Below, piece by piece: positions 18,337-25,632 of a stretch of 64,000 bases of DNA. The position numbers and the translations under genes were made by a program. Under the pieces are notes generated by a model. The model was not told where the DNA came from, made no database searches, and was given only the letters and a program-made list of their open reading frames with translations. The stretch is taken from assembly GCF_014174495.1 (NCBI RefSeq), contig NZ_JACJHR010000004.1, positions 1 through 64,000 of the forward strand, read 5' to 3'. This DNA comes from Amycolatopsis echigonensis (GTDB lineage: Bacteria > Actinomycetota > Actinomycetes > Mycobacteriales > Pseudonocardiaceae). The first letter of the stretch is position 1. Each line of letters begins with the position of its first letter.

Positions 18337-19836
18337 ATGACAATCAAGACGCCCAGCGCGCCGATCTCGAATCCGGGGCAATTCTACATTGACGGGCAGT
18401 GGGTCGATCCTTCGACGACCCACACGATCGACGTGATCGAAGCGGCGACGGAGGAGCGGTTTTTCAGTGTCGCTGAGGCCGAAGCGGCGGATGTCGCGCG
18501 GGCGGTGGGAGCGGCACGCCGGGCCTTCGACGACGGCCCGTGGCCACGGATGCCGCCGAGCCGGCGGGCGGAGTTCCTTCGCGCCATCGCTCAGGCCGCA
18601 GCCAAACGCTCCGACGACCTGGTCCAGTTGTGGCCCCGAGAGACGGGGATCATCGCCGGCATTGTGCCGGCCGTCCTGCAGGAGGTCCCTGCGGCGTTCG
18701 ACTACTACGCGGATCTCGCCGATCGGTATCCGTTCGAGCAAGAGGTGCCCACCAGCTCGGGCGAAGGCTTCGGGATGATCGTCGGGGAGCCCGTAGGCGT
18801 CGTGGGGGCGATCATTCCGTGGAACACCCCGATGCACCTGGCCGCCTGGAAGCTGGCACCCGCGCTGCTCGCCGGGTGCACGGTGATCGTCAAGGCGTCA
18901 CCGGAGGCACCGGGAGCCGCGTATGTCCTCGCGGAGATCGCTGAACAGGTCGGCCTCCCCCGCGGCGTGGTTAACGTGCTCACCGCCGACAGGGAGGCCT
19001 CTGAAGCGCTGGTGACCGATCACCGCGTGGACAAGATCACCTTCACCGGGTCGACGGCAGTGGGGAAGAGGATCGCGGGGATCATGGCCGAGCGCATCGG
19101 GCGGTACACCCTCGAGCTGGGAGGCAAATCGGCCGCGGTCGTCCTCGACGACATGGACATTGCGGAGGCTGCCGACAGCCTGACCGGGGGCGCGTGCTTT
19201 GTTTCCGGCCAGATCTGCGCATCGCTGACTCGGGTGATCGTGGCGCGCCATCGGCACGACGAGATGCTCGAGGCGCTCGCCGAGCGGTTCTCTCGGGTCA
19301 AGGTGGGGAACCCGTTCGACCCCAGCGTCCAGATGGGGCCGCTGGCCTCTCGCCGACAGCGTGAGCGCGTCGAGGGTTATGTCCAGATCGGCAAGGACGA
19401 AGGGGCCACTCTGGCGTTCGGCGGTAACCGCCCCAAGGACCTCGACCGGGGCTGGTTCATTGAGCCGACCGTTTTCGGGAATGTGAACAACTCCTCCCGG
19501 ATCGCCCAAGAGGAGATCTTCGGGCCAGTGATCTCCGTCATCGCCGCTGCTGACGAGGAAGACGCGATCCGGATCGCCAATGACTCTGTGTTCGGCCTCA
19601 ATGCTTCGGTGTTCACCAACGACGCGGACCGTGCTCGCGAGGTGGCCAGGCGCCTGCGCGCAGGGACAGTGGGGCAGAACGGCAACCGGGCAGACTTCGG
19701 GATCGGCTTCGGCGGCTTCAAGCAGTCTGGCGTCGGCCGAGAGGGCGGCGTAGCCGGCCTTCTGCCGTACCTCGAGAACAAGACCGTCGTACTCGATCAG
19801 AAGCCGCGGTTCTCCTCGCCTGAAGGGCGGGCCTGA
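18337..19836 (+). CDS. Aldehyde dehydrogenase (NAD(P)-dependent)
   Basis: A 499-residue aldehyde dehydrogenase. Rossmann and substrate motifs: PWNTPMHLAAWKLAPALLAG, FTGSTAVGKRI, catalytic Glu in LELGGKSA, catalytic Cys in VSGQICASLTRV and EEIFGPVIS. Full family length. It sits between the NIPSNAP and HAD genes; the HAD GTG starts three bases after the stop. In the inferred pathway it would oxidise the aldehyde left after ring opening by the LLM enzyme, as PyrC does in pyridine degradation. The substrate is not determinable from sequence. Confidence 0.9.
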   Translation: MTIKTPSAPISNPGQFYIDGQWVDPSTTHTIDVIEAATEERFFSVAEAEAADVARAVGAARRAFDDGPWPRMPPSRRAEFLRAIAQAAAKRSDDLVQLWPRETGIIAGIVPAVLQEVPAAFDYYADLADRYPFEQEVPTSSGEGFGMIVGEPVGVVGAIIPWNTPMHLAAWKLAPALLAGCTVIVKASPEAPGAAYVLAEIAEQVGLPRGVVNVLTADREASEALVTDHRVDKITFTGSTAVGKRIAGIMAERIGRYTLELGGKSAAVVLDDMDIAEAADSLTGGACFVSGQICASLTRVIVARHRHDEMLEALAERFSRVKVGNPFDPSVQMGPLASRRQRERVEGYVQIGKDEGATLAFGGNRPKDLDRGWFIEPTVFGNVNNSSRIAQEEIFGPVISVIAAADEEDAIRIANDSVFGLNASVFTNDADRAREVARRLRAGTVGQNGNRADFGIGFGGFKQSGVGREGGVAGLLPYLENKTVVLDQKPRFSSPEGRA

Positions 19837-19838
19837 AA

Positions 19839-20531
19839 GTGAACACATCCGCTGAGGCCAGCCAGGTGGGCTGCCTCCATGTCTTCGACATGGACGGCAC
19901 CCTCCTGCGGAGCACCGCCACGATCGAGCTGGCTCGCCAGATGGGCCAACTCGAGGCAGGACAGGAAATCGAGAGGGCATGGGGCGAGGGGACAATCTCC
20001 GACACCGACTTCTGGTCGAAGCTCCTCGACATCTGCAAGGACGCATCCCCTGCCGACTTCGACGATGCCTTTCAGAGCTCGCCCTGGATGGACGGTGTCG
20101 CCGAAACGTTCGAGAACATTCGATCTCACGGCGAGGACGTGATCGTGATTTCCCAGTCGCCGACGTTCTTCGTCCGCAGGCTGGAGCTTTGGGGCGTCAA
20201 CGAGACCTACGGCTCGGCCGTCGAGCTGGGCAGCCCGCTGGAGAAATCAGCCACGCTGATGCCAGAGGCGAAGGTGGCAATCACCCAGTCTGCTCTCGCT
20301 GCTCGCAACCTGACCGCCGACGAGTGTGTGGTCTACGGGGACTCATCCAGCGACGTGGAGCTGTTCACGACGTTCCCGCACTCGGTCGCGGTGAACCCGT
20401 CGCCCGTCTTGGCACCCCTGGCCGCGAAGACCTACCTCGGGATCGACATCCGCGAGGCGCATGCGCTGGGTCGCCAGCTCAAAGCCGCATCAACCAGAAA
20501 CCATTTCGCGCAAGGGAGTTCCAGTTCATGA
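19839..20531 (+). CDS. HAD-family phosphatase (SerB/IB-like)
   Basis: A 230-residue haloacid-dehalogenase-fold hydrolase. Motif I is FDMDGTLL with the nucleophilic Asp, motif II is VIVISQSP, and motif IV is VYGDSSSDVELF. The cap is small and helical, inserted after motif I, as in phosphoserine phosphatase-like (subclass IB) enzymes. GTG start three bases after the aldehyde dehydrogenase stop; the stop overlaps the next start (ATGA). In the inferred pathway it could remove the 5'-phosphate from a ribotide intermediate before the nucleoside hydrolase acts. Confidence 0.85.
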   Translation: MNTSAEASQVGCLHVFDMDGTLLRSTATIELARQMGQLEAGQEIERAWGEGTISDTDFWSKLLDICKDASPADFDDAFQSSPWMDGVAETFENIRSHGEDVIVISQSPTFFVRRLELWGVNETYGSAVELGSPLEKSATLMPEAKVAITQSALAARNLTADECVVYGDSSSDVELFTTFPHSVAVNPSPVLAPLAAKTYLGIDIREAHALGRQLKAASTRNHFAQGSSSS

Positions 20532-21325
20532 GCACCATCGGGTCGCCGCTCAGGGTTCTGTTCGTGGGGGAGTCGTGGGTGAAACACACGATCCACATGA
20601 AGGGCTTCGACCAGTTCCACTCGACCGAGTACGAGGAGGGCGCGGGCTTCTTCCTCCGCTGCCTGAATGACGCTGGGTTCGACGTCACCTACGTCCGCGG
20701 CCACGAGATCACCTTGCGGTTCCCCCGCTCGCCGGAGGAAATCGACGAGTTCGACGTAATCGTCATCTCTGACATCGGATCCAACTCCTTCCTGCTGCCG
20801 GACGAGAGTTTCCTGCGATCGGAGAGGTCGCCAAACCGGCTTGGCCTGGTTGCGGATTACGTCAAGCGCGGTGGCGGGCTCGTCATGGTCGGGGGGTATC
20901 TTTCCTTCACCGGAATCGATGGCAAGGGCCGCTTCGGCATGAGCCCGCTCGCCGATCCGCTGCCCGTAGCCATGCTCCCGTACGACGACCGTGTCGAGAG
21001 GTCGGAGGGGGTCGAGGTGGAGGTCTGCCAGCCTGATCACCCGGTCCTGGGCGGCACGCCGCCGGAATGGCCCCACCTTCTCGGCTACAACAAACTCATC
21101 GCGAAGCCGGACGCCACCGTCGTGGCGCGGGCGGGCGAGGACCCGATGTTGGTCGTGGGCCAGCACGGTGACGGCAGGACCGCGGCGTTTGCCTCCGACC
21201 TCGCCCCGCACTGGGCACCTCAGGAGTTCCTGGACTGGCCGCACTACGGCGAGATGTGGACGGCGATTGTCTCGTGGACCGCGCAGGCGCAAAAAGCGCC
21301 GGCGCTCGGGGAAAAGGTGTCGTGA
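20528..21325 (+). CDS. Glutamine amidotransferase-like protein (class I GATase fold)
   Basis: A 265-residue protein with a flavodoxin-like class I amidotransferase fold, resembling the DUF1355/GATase1-like family: VLFVGESWVKHTIHMKGFDQ at the start, VIVISDIGSNSFLLP, GGGLVMVGGYLSFTGIDGKG at the elbow region, and DLAPHWAPQEFLDWPHY near the end. The expected Gly-x-Cys-x-Gly elbow reads GGYLSFTG, so the usual catalytic cysteine is missing. The function is therefore unclear; it may be a non-amidotransferase hydrolase or a binding protein. ATGA overlap with the HAD gene and GTGA overlap with the ribokinase gene. Confidence 0.7.
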   Translation: MSTIGSPLRVLFVGESWVKHTIHMKGFDQFHSTEYEEGAGFFLRCLNDAGFDVTYVRGHEITLRFPRSPEEIDEFDVIVISDIGSNSFLLPDESFLRSERSPNRLGLVADYVKRGGGLVMVGGYLSFTGIDGKGRFGMSPLADPLPVAMLPYDDRVERSEGVEVEVCQPDHPVLGGTPPEWPHLLGYNKLIAKPDATVVARAGEDPMLVVGQHGDGRTAAFASDLAPHWAPQEFLDWPHYGEMWTAIVSWTAQAQKAPALGEKVS

Positions 21326-22311
21326 GCTTGAGCGACGGTGCGCGGTCGGCCGGATCAGGCAGGGGCGGGCGCCTCCTCGTCGTCGGGGCGCTGAACGTCG
21401 ACATGGTCGTCGCCGCCTCCAGGCTTCCCGGACCAGGGGAGACCGTGGTGGGGGCGGACTTGCAGCGTCACGGCGGAGGGAAGGGCGGCAACTCCGCTGT
21501 CGCGGCGGTGCGCTCAGGCGCCGACGTCCGCTACGTCGGCGCCGTCGGGCCTGACGAGTTCGGAACGGCTGCGTTGGCCGAACTGCGAGCCGAAGGGATC
21601 GACGTCAGCGATGTCGTGATCAAGGAGGGGTCCGCTACTGGAGCTGCGCTCATTGTCGTGGATCCCTTCGGGGAGAACCAGATCGCCGTCGCCGCCGGTG
21701 CAAATGCGGCGGTGGGCGCTCGGGACGTGAGGGCCGCGATCGAGCGAGCGAGCGGGTGGCCAGGGTGTGTTCTGGTGAGTACGGAGATCTCCGCCGCGGC
21801 AGTCGTCGAAGCGGTCGAAGCCGCCACCGCGCAGGGGTGGCAGTGTGTGCTCAACCCGGCGCCTGTCGCCCCCGGCATCCAAGAGCTCCTCAAGCTCGCC
21901 CCGATCATCACCCCGAACCAAGGCGAGCTGCGAGACCTCTACCAGCTGCTCGGTGAGCCCGGAGACCCGCCGGCGGAGAAGATGGCGGCCGCGGTGGCAT
22001 CGCATACGAGAGCGCCGGTGGTAGTCACACTGGGCGCCGACGGGGTGCTGTTGTGCGGTGCTGACGGAGTCAGCACCCGGATCCCGGCTTGGCCGGCACG
22101 TCGAGTGGTCGATACCACCGGCGCTGGGGACACCTTCAACGGCGTGTTTGCCGCCAGCTTGGCAGCGGGAACGGACGTCGCCGGCGCGGCGCGGCGCGGA
22201 GTGGTTGCTGCGGCGTTGTCGGTTGAGTCGGCGGGCGCGCGCACGGGCATGCCGAGTGCGGCGACGATCGACGCCGTCTTGGCGACCACCGAGCGCCGCG
22301 CGGGCACGTAA
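21322..22311 (+). CDS. rbsK: Ribokinase (PfkB family)
   Basis: A 329-residue PfkB-family sugar kinase. The N-terminus has VVGALNVDMVVAASRLPGPG, the ribokinase ligand loop is GGGKGGNSAVAAVRSGADV, and the anion hole/catalytic Asp is DTTGAGDTFNGVFAASLAAG. GTG 21322 overlaps the upstream stop (GTGA). It would convert D-ribose to ribose 5-phosphate, the substrate of the PRPP synthetase encoded next. That pairing, with a nucleoside hydrolase later in the regulon, suggests recycling of ribose into PRPP for the NAMPT-like transferase. No ribose transporter is present, which favours an internal ribose source. Confidence 0.88.
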   Translation: MSLSDGARSAGSGRGGRLLVVGALNVDMVVAASRLPGPGETVVGADLQRHGGGKGGNSAVAAVRSGADVRYVGAVGPDEFGTAALAELRAEGIDVSDVVIKEGSATGAALIVVDPFGENQIAVAAGANAAVGARDVRAAIERASGWPGCVLVSTEISAAAVVEAVEAATAQGWQCVLNPAPVAPGIQELLKLAPIITPNQGELRDLYQLLGEPGDPPAEKMAAAVASHTRAPVVVTLGADGVLLCGADGVSTRIPAWPARRVVDTTGAGDTFNGVFAASLAAGTDVAGAARRGVVAAALSVESAGARTGMPSAATIDAVLATTERRAGT

Positions 22312-22353
22312 CGGCGGTCGAACCCGCAGCGTCTCCGATTTTTCGGACCGAAG

Positions 22354-22367
22354 TAGAAAGGCTTCTG
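22354..22367. promoter_or_regulatory. LacI-type operator copy 3, upstream of PRPP synthetase
   Basis: TAGAAAGGCTTCTG, differing from copy 2 at two positions. It lies in the 138-bp gap between the ribokinase stop and the PRPP synthetase ATG at 22450, suggesting an internal promoter here under the same regulator. Confidence 0.55.
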
Positions 22368-22449
22368 CATCGTGAATCTGACCACTGACCGAGGAAGGTC
22401 GGATGCGCCCTCGGGCGCCCGTAATCCGCACTGGCGGAGTGGTGAGCTC

Positions 22450-23442
22450 ATGAACGCGTCGTTGCAGGCTAATTGGGGCAGGCGGCTGATGGTGTTCTCC
22501 GGCCGGTCCAACGCGCCATTGGCGGGTGCCATCGCTGAGCTTCTTGAGATCGAGCTCGGCAAGGTGACCCTGAAGACGTTCTCCAGCGGAGAGGTCTACA
22601 GCAGGTTCGAAGAATCAATCCGTGGCGCGGATGTCTTCATCGTTCAGCCGATGTGCGCGAACCCGGAGACGGGCGTCAATGCGAACGACTCGCTCCTGGA
22701 GCTCCTGGTGATGGTGGACGCCGCCGTCGGCGCGAGCGCGCACCGCGTGATCGCAGTGACTCCGTGGTATGGCTACTCGCGGCAGGACAAGAAGTCAGCT
22801 CCGCGCGAGCCGATCTCGGCTCGCATGGTGGCTCGCGCACTTGAGGCGACGGGCGTTGACCGAGTGCTGACGATGGACCTGCACGCCGGCCAGCTGCAGG
22901 GGTTCTTCGGCATCCCGGTCGACCACATGACGGCGTTGGGCATCCTCAGTGACTACTTCGCCGGCCTCGACGACGACCTGGTGATCGTCGCTCCGGACTC
23001 GGGTCGGGTGAAGCTCAACAAGCAGTTCGCCACGCAGATCGGGGCCGGCCTGGCCATCCTGGACAAGGAGCGGCCCCAGCAGCAGGTCGCCGAGATCACC
23101 ACCGTCATCGGCGATGTCCGCGGGAAAACCGCCATCGTGATCGACGACATGATCGACACCGCCGGCACGTTGTGCGCGGCAGGAGAGGCGCTCAAGCACG
23201 CGGGTGCTCGACGAGTGCTCGCCGCAGCGACCCACGGGGTCTTCAGCGGGCATGCGTACGAACGTCTTGCTGCGTCGCCTTTCGAGCAAGTCGTCGTCAC
23301 CGACACGATCCCGCTCCGCGCAGGTGCCCCTGACAAGATCAAGGTGCTTTCCTGTGCCCCGCTGCTCGCGGACTCGATCAGCAGCATCTTCACCGACGGT
23401 TCCGTGAGCGCTGTCTTCGGCGGAAAGAACCACACCTTCTAA
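22450..23442 (+). CDS. prs: Ribose-phosphate pyrophosphokinase (PRPP synthetase)
   Basis: A 330-residue PRPP synthetase making PRPP from ribose 5-phosphate and ATP. Motifs: LMVFSGRSN at the start, ATP-binding YSRQDKKSAPREPISARMVA, DLHAGQLQGFFGIPVDHMTA, PDSGRVKLNKQFA, ILDKERPQ, and the PRPP loop VIDDMIDTAGTLCAAGEAL. All catalytic segments look intact. A GTG at 22372 would add 26 residues but would begin four bases after the operator, so ATG 22450 is preferred. A housekeeping Prs normally sits next to glmU; a second copy beside ribokinase in a LacI regulon looks like a dedicated PRPP supply for the NAMPT-like enzyme. Confidence 0.9.
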   Translation: MNASLQANWGRRLMVFSGRSNAPLAGAIAELLEIELGKVTLKTFSSGEVYSRFEESIRGADVFIVQPMCANPETGVNANDSLLELLVMVDAAVGASAHRVIAVTPWYGYSRQDKKSAPREPISARMVARALEATGVDRVLTMDLHAGQLQGFFGIPVDHMTALGILSDYFAGLDDDLVIVAPDSGRVKLNKQFATQIGAGLAILDKERPQQQVAEITTVIGDVRGKTAIVIDDMIDTAGTLCAAGEALKHAGARRVLAAATHGVFSGHAYERLAASPFEQVVVTDTIPLRAGAPDKIKVLSCAPLLADSISSIFTDGSVSAVFGGKNHTF

Positions 23443-23484
23443 GGGGATGAGAATGTCAGATCCAGCGTGCTTCCCGGGCTCGCG

Positions 23485-24789
23485 ATGACTGCCGGCGACA
23501 TCGCGATCGAAGGCGGCTTGGTGTGGTCGGGGCCGGGCCAGCATCACAGCGACGGACTCGTGCACATCCGAGCAGGCACAGTGGCCTACGCAGGGCCGCG
23601 GGCAGAGGGCAGGGTCCCCCCGGGGACTCCCCGGCTTGACGCTGCAGGTTGCACCGTCCTGCCCGGCCTGATCGACGCCCACGTCCACCTGACGACCAAT
23701 TCCGATCACCAGCACGTAATTGCAAGCGATGTCTTCCGCGGCCAGGTGAGCAAGCCAGCCAAGCTGCTGCACGGGCTGCGCAACGCCCACCGAGCGCTCG
23801 CCGCCGGATTCACGACGCTGCGTGTCATGGGGCACCGCGGCGCCGGAGAGCCCGAGCTTCGCGATTTCACCGATGAAGGCTTGGCGGTCGGACCTCGTTT
23901 GGTGGTCGCTCCGTGGTGGATCACCATGACCAACGGTCACGGCGATCTGTTCTACCCGCCGTACACACCACGAGAACAGTGGGACACGGCAGACGGCATC
24001 GAGGAGTGCCGCAAGCTCGTGCGCCTCCAAGCCCGGGCTGGTGCGGACTTCATCAAAGTGATGGCCAGCGGCGGGATGTCGAAGGGCGAACGGCCGAGCT
24101 GGCCCAACTACAGCATCGCCGAGCTGACCGCCATCGTCGAGACCGCCCACGAGCTGGACCTGCGGGTCGCAGCGCACGCACTCTCTGCCGAAGGCATTCG
24201 ACGCAGCCTTGCCGCAGGTGTCGACTCCATCGAGCACGGTTCGTATCTCGACCAGGAGATGGCGATCGAGATGGCTGAGCGCGGGACCTTCCTCGTCCCC
24301 ACCATGTCCTTCAACGACTGGTGCCAACGGGAGGGGACACTCCGGGGCCTGACCCCCCAAGGGGTGGCGGACCTCAGCGAAGCACACGACCGCACGCTGA
24401 AGTCGTTCACACTGGCACGCGAGGCCGGGGTCAAGGTGGCGATGGGCACCGACTCCTCGGGCACGCTGTGTCCGTTCGGCGCGCACGCGCGCGAGCTCGA
24501 GCTGTACGTGCGGCACGGCATGTCCGCAGAAGAAGCGATCACCACCGCTACGACGAACGCGGCGTCGCTGTTGGACCGACCGGATCTTGGCTCACTGCGG
24601 AACGGTGCCGTCGGCGATGTCGTCGTAGTCGAGGGAAACGTGCTCAACGACATCGGCCGCCTGGCCCAGCCCTCCAACATCAGGCACGTCGTGCGGGCCG
24701 GGCGTGAGCTCAGCGGGTATCTGCGCGCCGTATCGGAGGCGCTCGACCTCCAGGAAACGGAGCACCCGACTCGGGCCGAGGATTCCTGA
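23485..24789 (+). CDS. Amidohydrolase (imidazolonepropionase/prolidase-like metal-dependent hydrolase)
   Basis: A 434-residue amidohydrolase-superfamily enzyme with a binuclear-metal type site: DAHVHLT near the start of the barrel, lysine in ADFIKVMASGGMSKG (likely carboxylated), histidines in VAAHALS and SIEHGSYLDQE, and Asp in VAMGTDSSG. It hydrolyses amide or cyclic amide bonds; the exact substrate is unknown. The start needs care: an 11-codon frame from ATG 23453 with a good AAGGGGATGAGA site ends in an ATGA overlap with ATG 23485, so translation may be coupled through this mini-ORF; GTG 23467 is an alternative start. In the inferred route it would cleave the opened formamide-like or lactam product. 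Confidence 0.85.
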   Translation: MTAGDIAIEGGLVWSGPGQHHSDGLVHIRAGTVAYAGPRAEGRVPPGTPRLDAAGCTVLPGLIDAHVHLTTNSDHQHVIASDVFRGQVSKPAKLLHGLRNAHRALAAGFTTLRVMGHRGAGEPELRDFTDEGLAVGPRLVVAPWWITMTNGHGDLFYPPYTPREQWDTADGIEECRKLVRLQARAGADFIKVMASGGMSKGERPSWPNYSIAELTAIVETAHELDLRVAAHALSAEGIRRSLAAGVDSIEHGSYLDQEMAIEMAERGTFLVPTMSFNDWCQREGTLRGLTPQGVADLSEAHDRTLKSFTLAREAGVKVAMGTDSSGTLCPFGAHARELELYVRHGMSAEEAITTATTNAASLLDRPDLGSLRNGAVGDVVVVEGNVLNDIGRLAQPSNIRHVVRAGRELSGYLRAVSEALDLQETEHPTRAEDS

Positions 24790-24903
24790 TCGAACTACCA
24801 CCACGAACTCACCGAGAACGGCGCCAGCGAACGGCGGGGCCGGCCCCAGCCGGGCTCAGACGACTTTCGCACGTGGTAACAACGGAAGAGGAGAAAGAAA
24901 ACA

Positions 24904-25092
24904 ATGGCTCACATCGAAGCATCGTTCTTCAAGAGTCGTTTCGACGACGAGACGTTCAGCGCGAAGATGGTCGAGGCGCTGACGCAGGCAGTCGGCTCGG
25001 TACTCGGGGACGAGGCTGCCAACGACACAGCCATCGTCCTCCACGATATCGAGCCCTCGCACTGGGGCTACCGCGGCAAGCTGCTGGGCTGA
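24904..25092 (+). CDS. 4-oxalocrotonate tautomerase-like small protein lacking Pro1
   Basis: A 62-residue protein with tautomerase-superfamily features: a short beta strand (HIEASFFKSRF), a helix (MVEALTQAVGSVLGDEAAN) and the C-terminal IVLHDIEPSHWGYRGKLLG, where members usually read VxIxDVPPENWGxGG. The catalytic amine is normally Pro1 after Met removal; here residue 2 is Ala. So it is either an inactive or mechanistically different member, or a binding subunit. The start follows GAAGAGGAGAAAG and is convincing. It is in line with the amidohydrolase gene 114 bp upstream. Confidence 0.72.
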   Translation: MAHIEASFFKSRFDDETFSAKMVEALTQAVGSVLGDEAANDTAIVLHDIEPSHWGYRGKLLG

Positions 25093-25119
25093 CCAACCGC
25101 CGACCCTGCTGACGGAGTT

Positions 25120-25310
25120 GTGGCCGCGCCTACGGCCTGGGACCGGCGAGTGCTGGCCGACGACCTGCACGTCGGCCAGCACTGCGCCCGTGCGCGGACT
25201 CTGACCGTGATCTGGAGACAACGATGACCGATACCACCTTCGCGGTTCAGAACCCGGCGACCGGCCTTCCTTCGAGCGGACCGCTCCGTACGGACAGGAG
25301 CTTCGTGTGA
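25120..25310 (+). pseudogene. Two overlapping truncated gene starts (MaoC-like and aldehyde dehydrogenase-like fragments)
   Basis: Frame one, GTG 25120 to TGA 25227, encodes 35 residues containing LADDLHVGQHCARARTLT, reminiscent of the start of a MaoC-type dehydratase. Frame two, ATG 25224 to TGA 25310, encodes 28 residues beginning MTDTTFAVQNPATG, like an aldehyde dehydrogenase N-terminus, with a good GGAGACAACG site. Both stop far short of any family length. They look like leftovers of genes lost by deletion, although translated short peptides cannot be excluded. Confidence 0.35.
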
Positions 25311-25632
25311 TTCGAGAATACCGGTCAAGCGCGCATTCAGAGCTTGTCGCTGTCGCGACCGCTGGGTCTTTTTTATTCTGACCCGGACACATGGTCATAT
25401 GATCGGTGCGTCCTGCCGGGCGGGATCACGAACTCGTCCTTTTCCGAGTGGGCACGTTCGAAACCTCGACGTTGTCTCACTCCCGGCTTCCCCGGCAGCA
25501 AGTTTCGTGAGCTGGTGATGTGAATGTCCGTGTCATCGTCAGCGAGCGGTCAAGTCCTGGGACTGGCCTTGACAGCGTCGCGGGCCGATGTCTCGCTGTC
25601 GCGCATATGACGACTCACTGAAGAAGGAAACC

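Noticed and set aside
25303..25316. Possible seventh LacI-type operator upstream of ribBA
   Set aside because: Only the right half-site (GATTCGA) matches; the left half does not, so it was not counted.
25569..25574. TTGACA as -35 box for ribBA
   Set aside because: No acceptable -10 element at 16-18 bases downstream.
25311..25632. Possible FMN riboswitch upstream of ribBA
   Set aside because: No conserved RFN-type blocks could be found by eye; only a short GGGTC/GACCC hairpin with T-rich loop near 25362 is present, which does not fit the riboswitch.
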